A DNA stretch of 64,000 bases from Nisaea denitrificans DSM 18348 (GTDB taxonomy: Bacteria > Pseudomonadota > Alphaproteobacteria > Thalassobaculales > Thalassobaculaceae), in NCBI RefSeq assembly GCF_000426505.1, contig NZ_AUFM01000020.1, positions 62,001 through 126,000 on the forward strand, read 5' to 3'. Below are positions 32,368-41,275 of the stretch, in pieces. The notes under the pieces are model-generated. The model ran no database searches and was not told the origin of the DNA. It saw only the letters and a program-made list of their open reading frames with translations. How positions within the stretch are numbered: the first letter of the stretch is position 1; every line of letters starts with the position of its first letter. The position numbers were made by a program, and so were the translations under genes.

Positions 32368-33675
32368 CTAGCGCCAGTGTTCCGCCACCCAGCCATGCGG
32401 GATCTCGTGAGGTTTTGGCACCGATGGAAATGTCACGATTTTCGCGTCGGTCCGGGCCAGATCTGTCGCAGAGATATCCGGTTCGAGTGATTTATAAAGT
32501 CGGATGGGCGCGCGCGGGAAGGTATCGATCCCGGGCATGCATTCCTCGATCCAGTCCTGGTCACCGACCAGCCGGTCGATGTTGCTGCTTTCGAAACGGT
32601 GATGAACTGGCGCGGCAAATGCCCTGTCGAACAGCATGACGGAGGAATTGTAGCCCGGTATGAAGGAGTGCTCAAGGACGTAGAAACCCACTTTCAGGCC
32701 CTCAATAAATCCTAGGTCTCCGACGATTACCGTGTCTAGGTCGAGATAGAAGATCGTCTGGTCTGCGAACGGTGTTTGCGGATCGAACAGGGCCAGTTTC
32801 GTCCACCAACCCCGAGTTTCGATATTCGATATGTCGATAATGCCGACCTCGGGGCGAATGCCCTGCGGGTCGTCGGTCAGGCACACGAACCGCCAGTTTC
32901 CCGGCAGATGGCGGCGTACCATCGCGTATAGACGATTGACATAGTCCGGCCCGTATTTCTCTCCGTGTTTGACGCAGGCGATCGTTAATTGATTCAGGTC
33001 GACCGGTCGCGCGTCGGGGCTTTGCGATGGCACCCCGTCGCGCAACAAGGCGCGGGCCCGGTCCAGTGTGTTGTTGAGAAACGGTAGTTTGATTGTGTGC
33101 GGAAACGCCTCGACTACCCGGACCGCTTCCGCATAGTCGCCGGTATTTATGCGGATCCGCGACAGTCGCGCGAGGGCCGAGCCGAAGAAACCTTCCTGAT
33201 TTTCGCTCAGGGATGGCCCGCATGCTTTCAGTGAGAGCGAGAAGATCTGCTCGAACAGTGCGGCGGCTCGTTCGAGTTGTCCTCGGGCGGTAAGCACCCG
33301 CGCGAGCGATTCCATGATGGTCATCTTGAGGCCGAGGGAGTTGTTCGGCACCGTCTCCAGAAGCCTTTCGAGTAGCTGCAACGCCTCGTCGATCCGGCCA
33401 TTTTCAATCAACAGTGAGGATAGCCGGTGGGCTAGGCCTGTATCTTCCGGGGAGGCTTCGTGGATCGCCCTCATATGTCGGAGCGCTGCCTCGGAGTCAC
33501 GCTCCAGATGGCTGGTGCCAGCGTCCCGGCGAACGCCCTTCCAGGCCATATAATGCTTTATCAGAACTCTGCGGAGGTCGAAGGCATTCTCCACTACTGC
33601 GGCATCCTGAAGGCTGATTTCAGCCTCCCGAACGGCTTCTGGGTCCCCGCCGAGAACTCTGTCGACTAGCGACAT
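32368..33675 (-). CDS. TPR-like plus nucleotide-diphospho-sugar transferase-like protein, paralogue B
   Basis: A 435-residue paralogue of the downstream gene, same length and domain order. Differences concentrate in the TPR-like N-terminal half, while the transferase half is almost unchanged, including LTIACVKHGEKYGPDYVNRL and IFYLDLDTVIVGD. This points to conserved catalysis with a drifting partner- or substrate-recognition part. A 145-bp gap separates the copies. Function is not known. Confidence 0.75.
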   Translation of the reverse strand: MSLVDRVLGGDPEAVREAEISLQDAAVVENAFDLRRVLIKHYMAWKGVRRDAGTSHLERDSEAALRHMRAIHEASPEDTGLAHRLSSLLIENGRIDEALQLLERLLETVPNNSLGLKMTIMESLARVLTARGQLERAAALFEQIFSLSLKACGPSLSENQEGFFGSALARLSRIRINTGDYAEAVRVVEAFPHTIKLPFLNNTLDRARALLRDGVPSQSPDARPVDLNQLTIACVKHGEKYGPDYVNRLYAMVRRHLPGNWRFVCLTDDPQGIRPEVGIIDISNIETRGWWTKLALFDPQTPFADQTIFYLDLDTVIVGDLGFIEGLKVGFYVLEHSFIPGYNSSVMLFDRAFAAPVHHRFESSNIDRLVGDQDWIEECMPGIDTFPRAPIRLYKSLEPDISATDLARTDAKIVTFPSVPKPHEIPHGWVAEHWR

Positions 33676-33945
33676 GGCCGGATGACTATCAGGGAGCGTT
33701 TCTGAATGAAGGGCACAGCCGAGGATCCAAACGAATTAAAGGGGCAAAAGCGACAGATCCCAACTCTATCACACGGAATTTGGCCTCTCCAGAGGCGCTC
33801 TCCCCGTGACTGTCTCGCACAGCAACTTCCCGGCCCCGGCTATCATAAGCACAGCTTGATCTACTGATAATTATTTATCGATTTCTTTTTGCCTCCCGCC
33901 TCGCCAAGCTCCCGGTTTCGAAGCGCCAGACAGCGGGGAATGGCA
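33676..33945. other. Intergenic region between divergent paralogue B and the dehydrogenase gene
   Basis: 270 bp, more AT-rich than its surroundings (33740-33890). It should hold promoters for both divergent genes. No gene or clear operator was found. Confidence 0.5.
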
Positions 33946-34905
33946 ATGAAAATAGGGTTTATCGGGCTCGGCAATGTAGGGGCGAAACTGGCGGGCAGTC
34001 TGCTCCGCAACGGCGCGGATCTGGTGGTGCGCGATCTTGATCCGGCGCATGTGCAGCCCTTCCTCGACAAGGGCGCGGAGTTCGGCGCGAGCCCGAAAGC
34101 CGTGGCCGAGGCCTGCGATGTGATCATCACCTGCTTGCCGAGCCCGGCGATTTCGGCCGCCGTGATGGAAGGCGAGGACGGTATTCTCGAAGGCCTGACG
34201 CCCGGCACAATCTGGGCCGAGATGTCGACCACCCACGCCGAAGAAGTGAAACGGCTCGGTGCCCTTGTCACGGCGAAGGGCGGGGAAGCCGTGGATTGTC
34301 CTGTGTCCGGCGGCTGCCACCGTGCGGCGACCGGCAATATCGCGATCCTTGCCGGCTGCTCCCGCCCGACCTTCGAGAAGATCCTGCCGGTGCTGACCAT
34401 GATGGGCCGCCGCATCCTGCACACGGGCGACCTCGGTACCGCCTCGGTGCTGAAGGTGATGACCAACTACCTTGCGACCGTCAATCTCATCTCCGTGTGC
34501 GAAGCTCTGGTGACCTCCAAGGCGGCCGGCATGGATCTCAACACCACGTTCGAGGCGATCAAAATTTCGTCGGGCAATTCCTTCGTCCACGAGACGGAAA
34601 GCCAGGTCATCCTCAACGGCTCACGCGATATCAGCTTCACCATGGATCTGGTGCTGAAGGATATCGGGTTGTTTCAGGAAATTGCCGAAACGAACGGCGT
34701 GCCGCTCGAGATCTCGCCGTTGATCAACAAGATCTTCGCCGATGGTATCGATCGTTTCGGGCCGCGTGAGTTGTCGCCGAACATCATCAAGCGTCTGGAA
34801 GAGGTAACCGGTCTCGACATCACAGCCCCCGGCTTTCCAACGGAGATGGAAGATGACGAGCCGGAAGAGCCGGGCTATGAAATTATCCCACAAGGTCGTT
34901 CATAA
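33946..34905 (+). CDS. 3-hydroxyisobutyrate dehydrogenase-family NAD(P)-dependent oxidoreductase
   Basis: A 319-residue beta-hydroxyacid dehydrogenase. The Rossmann motif IGFIGLGNVGAKLA is at the N-terminus, DCPVSGGCHRAATGN matches the substrate-binding signature, and the catalytic Lys is in ASVLKVMTNYLATVNL. The start ATG 33946 has GGGG seven bases ahead; ATG 33940 is too close to that site. It is followed after 14 bp by an aldehyde dehydrogenase gene, so together they probably oxidise a hydroxyacid or alcohol to an aldehyde and on to an acid. The substrate is unknown. Confidence 0.88.
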   Translation: MKIGFIGLGNVGAKLAGSLLRNGADLVVRDLDPAHVQPFLDKGAEFGASPKAVAEACDVIITCLPSPAISAAVMEGEDGILEGLTPGTIWAEMSTTHAEEVKRLGALVTAKGGEAVDCPVSGGCHRAATGNIAILAGCSRPTFEKILPVLTMMGRRILHTGDLGTASVLKVMTNYLATVNLISVCEALVTSKAAGMDLNTTFEAIKISSGNSFVHETESQVILNGSRDISFTMDLVLKDIGLFQEIAETNGVPLEISPLINKIFADGIDRFGPRELSPNIIKRLEEVTGLDITAPGFPTEMEDDEPEEPGYEIIPQGRS

Positions 34906-34919
34906 CCGGGAGCAAGACC

Positions 34920-36344
34920 ATGCTGGACAGGCGCGCATTCTATATCGACGGTACGTGGGTTGCCCCGTCCGAGGCCCGCGATTTCGAGGTGCTGAACCCG
35001 GCGACGGAGCAGCCGGTCGCGGTGATCTCGCTGGCTTCCGATGTGGATGTGGACCGGGCGGTACGGGCCGCCCGCGACGCGTTCGAGTTGTGGAGTGAGA
35101 CGGCGGTTTCCGAGCGTGCGGACATGCTGCGCCGGGCGCTGGAGATCTATCTCCGCCGCCGGGACGAGATCGCCGAGGCGATGACGCTCGAAATGGGCGC
35201 GCCGCGCGATTTCTCCCGGGACAGCCAGGCGCCCTGTGGTGATGCTCTGCTGGCGGCGGCGATCGAAGCGCTTGAGGCGCATCAGTTCGAGCGGCCGAGC
35301 CTGCGCGGCGGCAGCACGCTCAGGGACGAGGCGGCGGGTGTCGCCGGGCTGATCACGCCCTGGAACTGGCCGGTCAATCAGGTCATGGCCAAGGTCGCCT
35401 CCGCGCTTGCCGCCGGATGCACCATGGTTCTGAAGCCGAGCGAGTACGCCCCGCTTTCGGCCGGTATCGTCGCCGAGGTGCTGGCCGAGGTCGGGTGCCC
35501 GCCCGGCGTTTTCAACATGGTGCATGGCGATGGCCCCGGCACCGGCGCGGCGCTCTCCGCCCATCCCGAGATCGACCTGCTGTCTTTCACCGGCTCCACC
35601 CGTGCAGGCCAGCTTGTCATGACGGCCGCCGCGAACGGCATCCGCCGGGTGGCGCTGGAGCTGGGCGGCAAGTCGCCGAACATCCTTTTCGCCGACGCGG
35701 ACCTGCCGGCAGCACTGCAATTCAGTGTCGAGAACTGCTTCTCCAACAGCGGCCAGTCCTGCGATGCGCCGACCCGCCTGCTGGTCGAAAGCGCGGTCTA
35801 TGAGGAAGCCGTCTCCCTCGCGGAGCGCTTCGCCGCCGCAGTCAATGTCGGGGATCCGCAACAACCGGGCGCGCATATCGGCCCGCTGGTGAACGCCCTC
35901 CAGTTCGAGCGGGTGCAGGGCCATATCCGCAAGGGCATCGAGGAAGGCGCCCGCGTCGTGACCGGCGGTCTCGGCAAACCGGAAGGCTTCGAGACCGGGT
36001 ATTTCGTCAAGCCGACCCTGTTTGCCGATGTCACGAACGACATGCATATCGCCCGAAACGAGATCTTCGGCCCGGTGCTGGTGATGATCCCGTTCGACGG
36101 CGAGGACGAGGCGGTGCGGATCGGCAATGACACGCCTTACGGCCTCGCCGCCTATATCCAGACCGCAGACCCTGAAAAAGCCCAGCGCGTCGCGCGACGG
36201 CTTCGGGCGGGGAACATCTATATCAACGGCAATTTCGCAGATACCGACGTGCCCTTCGGCGGCTTCAAACAATCCGGCATCGGCCGCGAGAACGGCCCGC
36301 TTGGGCTGGAGGATTTCCTGGAGACGAAGGCGATCACGGGATAG
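34920..36344 (+). CDS. NAD(P)-dependent aldehyde dehydrogenase
   Basis: A 474-residue ALDH-superfamily enzyme of normal length. NAD-binding ITPWNWPVNQ lies near residue 142, the catalytic Glu in VALELGGKSPNILF near 245, the catalytic Cys in SNSGQSCDAPTRLL near 280, and EIFGPVLVMIPF near 380. It is co-transcribed with the upstream dehydrogenase gene (14-bp gap). GGGAGCAAG precedes the ATG. The substrate is not recognisable from sequence. Confidence 0.93.
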   Translation: MLDRRAFYIDGTWVAPSEARDFEVLNPATEQPVAVISLASDVDVDRAVRAARDAFELWSETAVSERADMLRRALEIYLRRRDEIAEAMTLEMGAPRDFSRDSQAPCGDALLAAAIEALEAHQFERPSLRGGSTLRDEAAGVAGLITPWNWPVNQVMAKVASALAAGCTMVLKPSEYAPLSAGIVAEVLAEVGCPPGVFNMVHGDGPGTGAALSAHPEIDLLSFTGSTRAGQLVMTAAANGIRRVALELGGKSPNILFADADLPAALQFSVENCFSNSGQSCDAPTRLLVESAVYEEAVSLAERFAAAVNVGDPQQPGAHIGPLVNALQFERVQGHIRKGIEEGARVVTGGLGKPEGFETGYFVKPTLFADVTNDMHIARNEIFGPVLVMIPFDGEDEAVRIGNDTPYGLAAYIQTADPEKAQRVARRLRAGNIYINGNFADTDVPFGGFKQSGIGRENGPLGLEDFLETKAITG

Positions 36345-36374
36345 GGGGGAGGGGCAATCGGCTCCCTCCCTCTC

Positions 36375-36460
36375 TCCGTCATCCCGACGCAGGTCGGGAT
36401 CCATGGATGAAGGGCTATGTCCTATGACCTCTGGGTCCCGTTTTTCAACGGGATGACGGA
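36375..36460. repeat. REP-like palindromic intergenic element
   Basis: An 86-bp element with perfect 12-bp terminal inverted repeats, TCCGTCATCCCG at 36375-36386 and CGGGATGACGGA at 36449-36460. Each end also folds on itself: CCCGACgcagGTCGGG at 36383-36398 and CCCGTTtttcAACGGG at 36437-36452. The GTCATCCCG...CGGGATCCATGG motif is the type scattered through many proteobacterial genomes. Between two convergent genes it may also work as a bidirectional terminator. Confidence 0.75.
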
Positions 36461-36507
36461 TATGGTGCGGTGGAGGGGAGACGTACCCGGCTCCGGCCCG
36501 CTGCCGG

Positions 36508-38883
36508 TTACATAAGATCCCATCCGGACGACGCATTCAGCCCAAGCGCCGACTGGCTGACGTCGATCAGCGTGACGGTGCCGCCGTCGGAGAGGGTGAG
36601 CACGGTGTTGCCGGCGCTTTCCGCTGCCGTGTAGGTCAGCCCGCTGTCGAACTGCAGACTGTCGATGCCGGTTTGGAAATCATTGATTTGGTCGCTGCCG
36701 CCGCCGGCCGTGAACAGGAAGGTGTCGGCCCCATCGCCACCGACCAGCGTGTCGTCTCCGGCATTGCCGACGAGCAGGTCCGCGCCGCTGTCTCCGGCCA
36801 GGTAATCGGCGCCCTGGCCGCCGTAGAGCGTATCATTGCCGAGATTGCCGCTGAGGCTGTCATTGCCGCTATTGCCATAGACGATATCGTTGCCCTGGCC
36901 GCCATAGAGGAGGTCGTCGTTCTCTCCGCCGGAGAGGGTGTCGTTGCCCTTGTTACCGTAGACGACGTCGTTGTCGTTGCCACCAAACACCGTGTCGCCG
37001 TCCCTGCCTCCGTAGAGTGTGTCCATGCCTCCGCCGCCGAAGACATAATCGGTACCCTGGTTGCCATAGACGATATCCTCGCCCCAAGCTGAGCCGACGG
37101 TGTCGTCGCCGCCGCCACCAGCAAGGGTGTCGTCTTCGGCACCGAGCGAGATGAACTGTGCCGCATCGTCGCCGACAACGTAGTTCTGGCCGCCGCCCCC
37201 GTTCACGGTGGCGCTGCCGACGATGGCGGCGAACTCGATATTGTCGAGCTGTACGGTCGAGCCGGTGGGCAGGCCGGACGTGTCAATGACGAAAGCCTCG
37301 GAGCCGGAGGTGGACGTGCTGCCGGTGATCTGGACTGTCTGGGCGGTCGAGCCGGAACTGGAGAAGCCGATGGTGCGGACATCCAGCGCCATGCTGCCGG
37401 AGCCATTGATGAAACTCTGGCCGTGGCCGGAGAGGAAGCTTTGCGCCCCCACAACCGGCTCGGTGGTCTGGATCTGTTGCGTGAGAGAGGTCGTCGCCGC
37501 GGTCGAGGTGACCGCCGTCGAGGTGCCGGAATTGGTTAGCGAAAGGCCGGAGGGCAGGGTCGCGGTGACGGTGTTGCCGCTGCCGGTATTCTGCACAAGC
37601 GCGCCGGAGGCGGTGCCGCCGGTATTGTTCACAAGCGTGCGGCCGGTGGCCGTACCGGCGGTATCTTCCGAGGTCTGGTTTGTCACCGTCAGACCGCTGC
37701 CAGAGGAACTGCCCGACGAGCCACCGCTGCCGCCGGATGATGGCGGGGTGTAGGACACGGCGGTCAGGGTCGTGGTGCTGCCGTCGTAGGCTGCGTTAAA
37801 CTTGAGCGAGGCACTCGTTCCAGCGAGGTTGATTGTCTCGCTGCCACTGCCAACCGAGAGGGTGCTGCCGACAACACTCCCGTTCAGGCTGGAAAGGTCC
37901 TGGCCGTTGACCAGGATCTGGTCCCCGGAAGCGAGGCCGGAGATCGTGTCCCCGTTGAATTCCGAAGCCGTGCCGTAGAAGATATCGTTGCCGTCGCCGC
38001 CGCTGAGCAGGTCGTTGTCCGCGCCGCCGCGCAGGGTGTCGACGCCGGCGTCGCCGATCAGGGTGTCGCTGCCGGCGTCGCCGAAGAGGAGATCGGCACC
38101 GGCACCGCCGACCAGGCTGTCATTGCCGAGATGTCCGGATATCGTATCGTTGCCGTCGCCGCCCAGCAGGGTATCGGATTCCGTGCCGCCATTTATGCTG
38201 TCGTTGCCATCCTCGCCATACACAAGATCGTTTCCTCCTCCAACGACGAGAAGATCGTCGCCGAGGCCGCCATAGACCGTGTCGTTGCCGTCGGAAGAGT
38301 AGATAGAATCGTTTCCAGCCAGTCCGCTGATCGTATCGTCGGCGGTGTGGCCGGTGAGAAAGTCATTTCCAGCCGTTCCGGTTATGGGCACCGGGCCCAA
38401 GCTTTCCGGATACGAGGCAAGGGCGGAGGGAGCGAAGACGGTCGCCGCCGCGGCCAAACCGCTCCATCCGGCGTCTGCGCCGAGATCGGTTTCCGAGGCG
38501 TGGACCGGGACACCGAGATGGGCCTCCAGCCCGGAGATGAACTTCCGACCCGCCTGGTTTGACCCGGTCGAGCAGGCCATGAGCAGCACGTCCGCGCCGG
38601 GCGCCAGTGCGGCGCGGATACTGGCGAGCGCGTCGGCTTTGAGTTCGAGCGTTTCCCGATCGATGCGCTGTCCCGAAAGTGTGAAAGTCCCGGGGCCGCC
38701 ATGGGTCAGAATGGCAATCTGCCCTACCGGCGCGGCGCGGGCGACGATGGAGGCGATTTCGGAAAGCGGGTCGGCCCATGACGCCAGCCGATGCACCCTG
38801 GCATCCGGATCAAGACCCTCTACCAGAAGGTGGGCATACCGGACGGAGGAATCGACGAACAGAACGGTTTCGTGGCGTGTCAT
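36508..38883 (-). CDS. Secreted DUF4347 and RTX calcium-binding repeat protein
   Basis: About 791 residues. An N-terminal DUF4347-like domain (about 5-160: AILTHGGPGTFTLSG, LMACSTG, FISGLEAHLGVPVHASE) is followed by two blocks of GGxGxDxLx nonapeptide repeats that fold as Ca2+ beta-rolls (about residues 180-310 and 590-750), separated by a Gly/Ser/Thr-rich region at about 385-540. There is no Sec signal, and the C-terminus is rich in small and hydrophobic residues, as in type I secreted proteins. No type I secretion genes are adjacent. The start is uncertain: ATG 38883 is preferred over an open-frame GTG at 38982. Function is unknown, perhaps adhesion or surface. Confidence 0.82.
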   Translation of the reverse strand: MTRHETVLFVDSSVRYAHLLVEGLDPDARVHRLASWADPLSEIASIVARAAPVGQIAILTHGGPGTFTLSGQRIDRETLELKADALASIRAALAPGADVLLMACSTGSNQAGRKFISGLEAHLGVPVHASETDLGADAGWSGLAAAATVFAPSALASYPESLGPVPITGTAGNDFLTGHTADDTISGLAGNDSIYSSDGNDTVYGGLGDDLLVVGGGNDLVYGEDGNDSINGGTESDTLLGGDGNDTISGHLGNDSLVGGAGADLLFGDAGSDTLIGDAGVDTLRGGADNDLLSGGDGNDIFYGTASEFNGDTISGLASGDQILVNGQDLSSLNGSVVGSTLSVGSGSETINLAGTSASLKFNAAYDGSTTTLTAVSYTPPSSGGSGGSSGSSSGSGLTVTNQTSEDTAGTATGRTLVNNTGGTASGALVQNTGSGNTVTATLPSGLSLTNSGTSTAVTSTAATTSLTQQIQTTEPVVGAQSFLSGHGQSFINGSGSMALDVRTIGFSSSGSTAQTVQITGSTSTSGSEAFVIDTSGLPTGSTVQLDNIEFAAIVGSATVNGGGGQNYVVGDDAAQFISLGAEDDTLAGGGGDDTVGSAWGEDIVYGNQGTDYVFGGGGMDTLYGGRDGDTVFGGNDNDVVYGNKGNDTLSGGENDDLLYGGQGNDIVYGNSGNDSLSGNLGNDTLYGGQGADYLAGDSGADLLVGNAGDDTLVGGDGADTFLFTAGGGSDQINDFQTGIDSLQFDSGLTYTAAESAGNTVLTLSDGGTVTLIDVSQSALGLNASSGWDLM

Positions 38884-39346
38884 GACGTGCTTTGCCTCAC
38901 TTTTCGTGACGGTGCGGGGCCGGATGGTTTGCTGGGGAACTCTGAGGCCGCCGGTAGCAAAATGCGTCGTTGGTGGAGACACGGTTCAAGGTGTTCGAAC
39001 GCACGCAATCGTGCTGCGCCTGCCGGCGAATTTCTGAAGCTCGTGTCGCCCATATGTCCGTTCCGCGGCCTTCTGCCAGGAAGAGGGGATCGGTCTTGTA
39101 CGGTGCGTGATGTGCCGCCAAGACTCGATCCGAGTTGCTGTTCTTTGCTCTGACCTGTTTCTGCTTCTGCACTCACAGGTCTGTTGGCGCTAGAATAAGG
39201 CCGTAGCCTTCAACCAAGATGATATCGAGGGCAGGGTCAGGCTGCTTTGCTGGCTGTCTCAAAATCTTTGTGCGTATGTCTCATCGCGTTGTATTGATTG
39301 TTTGAAAGCCTTTTCTGCGTGAGAGCATCTTCAAGAGTGAGGTGAG
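38884..39346. other. Divergent intergenic region between RTX and AraC genes
   Basis: About 460 bp. It should hold the promoters of both genes, and part could be coding if the RTX protein starts upstream at the GTG. No other gene, hairpin or clear operator was seen. Confidence 0.5.
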
Positions 39347-40438
39347 ATGGGGTTGGAGACAGAACCGCGAATTCCGTCATTGTCTCTGTTGCCCGGTATG
39401 GCCCCGCCGGAGGAGCTTTACTGGCATTGGCGCCGGGCGGTTTCGCCTTATTTCGATACAATCCCCCTTGAGGACCCCCGCAACCCGCCGCAACTGCCTG
39501 AACTGCAAATGTTCAATGCGGAGGGGTTCCTGTCCGTGAACGTGAAGTTCTCGGGGCAGAAATTCATCCGGGACAGCTCATGGCTCCGCCGGAATGACGA
39601 TTCCGATCATGTGGCCCTGCAGTTTCTCGTCAGCGGCCGGAACCAATGCGAGAATGGCGGCTCTGACTTTGTCATGGAGAGCCGCGGAATTTATGCCCTC
39701 AATATGGGGTATGAGATCGATGCCCAATGTTCCGATGCCGAGGTCTTGAGTGTGATCCTGCCCCGTAACCGGGTGAGCGAAGATCTCCCGGCATTGGCGG
39801 ATGCCCGTGGGCTGATGTTCGATACTGGTTCGACATCGGGAAAACTGCTCGCCGGCTTCTTTCATCTCCTTCGCGACACCCTGCCAACTACGACAGTCAG
39901 GGATGCGCCGGTTCTCAGCGAGAGCCTGATCGGTCTGCTGCGTGCCCTGATCATGGCTGGCGACCCCACTTCCATAGAGGCGCAGTCCGGCGTGCTCGCC
40001 TCGGTTCAGAGATATATCGATCGCAATTTGGGTGATCCAGCGCTCGGCATTGAGTCGATTTGCGCCCACTTCCGGATGTCCAGGGCAACGCTTTACAGGA
40101 TTCTTGCACCGCATGGAGGCGTGCGGGATTACATCCAGCGGCGGCGATTGATGGGGGTTTTCAGGGCATTGGCCGCGCCGGCCAACATGGGTCGCGGTGT
40201 TTTCGATATTGCGCTCGAGTTCGGTTTCGGCACCCCCAGTTATTTCTCCCACCGCTTTCGGGAGCATTTCGGCATGTCGCCCAGCGAGGCCCGTGAAGCG
40301 GCCCAGAGTCATTTCCTGCGCGGCAACCAGCTGTTCCAGGGTGGCGAGGACGAAGGCCTCTCGGATGTCGAGACCATGCTGCGCTGGTCGAAGGAGCTGG
40401 GAGCATCGGGCCGCAGTGATATCGAGCCCGTTTCTTAG
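39347..40438 (+). CDS. AraC family transcriptional regulator
   Basis: A 363-residue regulator. The N-terminal part resembles the AraC_binding_2 (AraC-like ligand) domain (about 70-180) and the C-terminal AraC HTH pair lies at about 220-320 (ICAHFRMSRATLYRIL; DIALEFGFGTPSYFSHRFRE). GTGAGGTGAG precedes the ATG. It is divergent from the RTX gene, which is its most obvious target, though that is only position. It overlaps the convergent DUF3750 gene by 4 bp. Confidence 0.9.
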   Translation: MGLETEPRIPSLSLLPGMAPPEELYWHWRRAVSPYFDTIPLEDPRNPPQLPELQMFNAEGFLSVNVKFSGQKFIRDSSWLRRNDDSDHVALQFLVSGRNQCENGGSDFVMESRGIYALNMGYEIDAQCSDAEVLSVILPRNRVSEDLPALADARGLMFDTGSTSGKLLAGFFHLLRDTLPTTTVRDAPVLSESLIGLLRALIMAGDPTSIEAQSGVLASVQRYIDRNLGDPALGIESICAHFRMSRATLYRILAPHGGVRDYIQRRRLMGVFRALAAPANMGRGVFDIALEFGFGTPSYFSHRFREHFGMSPSEAREAAQSHFLRGNQLFQGGEDEGLSDVETMLRWSKELGASGRSDIEPVS

Positions 40439-41205
40439 TCCTGCATCCCAACCCGGCCGATTCCGGGCAGTTTCAGAGCCGGGTTCTTCAGGTCGACGCC
40501 AATCGTTAGCCCGAGGACATTCACCTCTACACCTTCCTCCAGCGCCAGCATCACACCGGCCAGACCGAAGAGGGAAATCTGGAAGCCTGTGCCGCTCGGT
40601 GCTTTGGCGAAGACACCGCCTTCGGGGATGAAATCCTTGCCGATCGCGGTTGGTGGCAGGTCGAGGCTGAGTTCGGGTACTGCGCGGGCAATATGGGCCG
40701 TGAAGGTGTTGCTGTTCGGGCCGGGCCAGATCCGGTAGCTGGCGGCATGCGGATAGGAATTCGCGGCGGCGAAGATGCGGGGAATCAGGGTTTCGGCTTC
40801 CGCACCACGGATTTCCCGCAGCAGATCGGGTTTTGAGCCGAACCAGTAGCCGTCCGGGTTACCGTTGGTGGCCCGGACGGCGGTATTGGAATGCCGCAGT
40901 TGCCAGCCCATTACCTCGAAACGGGTGTAGTGCGCGGCATCGGGCTGCTTGACGGCGATCCAGGTATGCACACCGAAGATGCCGCGCCAGCTCCAGGCGC
41001 GGGCGGCATAGACATGAACCACGGCTTCCGGTGTCGTTTCGGGTGACGGCGCAATCTCGGCTGAATCCCGCCGCGCCTGACTCCAGTGCGTTGGACCTTC
41101 CGCCCATTTCCCGACCGCGCTGGCAGCCAGCGGTAAGCCGAGAAAGCCGACCAGTACCAGACCGAATAAAGTGATGCGTTTGAAGACAATCCTGACGTGC
41201 GCCAT
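40435..41205 (-). CDS. DUF3750 domain protein
   Basis: A 256-residue protein with an N-terminal membrane or signal segment (about 11-31) and the conserved AARAWSWRGIFGVHTWIAVK, then YTRFEVMGWQLRH, and later PNSNTFTAHIAR, which mark DUF3750. Its role is unknown; the location is probably periplasmic or membrane-anchored. It lies downstream of the indolepyruvate oxidoreductase gene on the same strand, separated by a strong hairpin, so it is probably not in that transcript. Confidence 0.85.
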   Translation of the reverse strand: MAHVRIVFKRITLFGLVLVGFLGLPLAASAVGKWAEGPTHWSQARRDSAEIAPSPETTPEAVVHVYAARAWSWRGIFGVHTWIAVKQPDAAHYTRFEVMGWQLRHSNTAVRATNGNPDGYWFGSKPDLLREIRGAEAETLIPRIFAAANSYPHAASYRIWPGPNSNTFTAHIARAVPELSLDLPPTAIGKDFIPEGGVFAKAPSGTGFQISLFGLAGVMLALEEGVEVNVLGLTIGVDLKNPALKLPGIGRVGMQD

Positions 41206-41239
41206 CAGGATGACATGGGGCGAGGGCCATGAGATGCAA

Positions 41240-41268
41240 GGCCGGCCCCGTCATGAACGGGACCGGCC
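41240..41268 (-). terminator. Hairpin terminator after the indolepyruvate oxidoreductase gene
   Basis: Inverted repeat GGCCGGCCCCGT at 41240-41251 and ACGGGACCGGCC at 41257-41268, one mismatch, starting 7 bases past the stop codon on the minus strand. No long U tract. Confidence 0.7.
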
Positions 41269-41275
41269 AAGTGCT

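Larger units (their letters stand above)
30903..33735 (-). repeat. Tandem gene duplication including upstream DNA
   Basis: The two 435-codon genes are a direct tandem duplication. The likeness extends beyond the genes: after each start codon's upstream side, 32238-32275 and 33690-33735 share short blocks (GAGCGT/CAGCGT, TCTGA, AGCCGA, AACGAA), and just before each stop the run CCTAGCGCCAGTG occurs in both. So the copied unit probably carried its own promoter. Confidence 0.6.

Noticed and set aside
34875-36536. A 553-codon minus-strand open frame opposite the aldehyde dehydrogenase gene
   Set aside because: Antisense shadow of a well-supported ALDH gene; composition is Arg/His/Asp-rich and no motif is present.
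36700-38350. Dense short tandem DNA repeats resembling an array
   Set aside because: They are codons of RTX nonapeptides in one long frame, not a CRISPR or satellite array.
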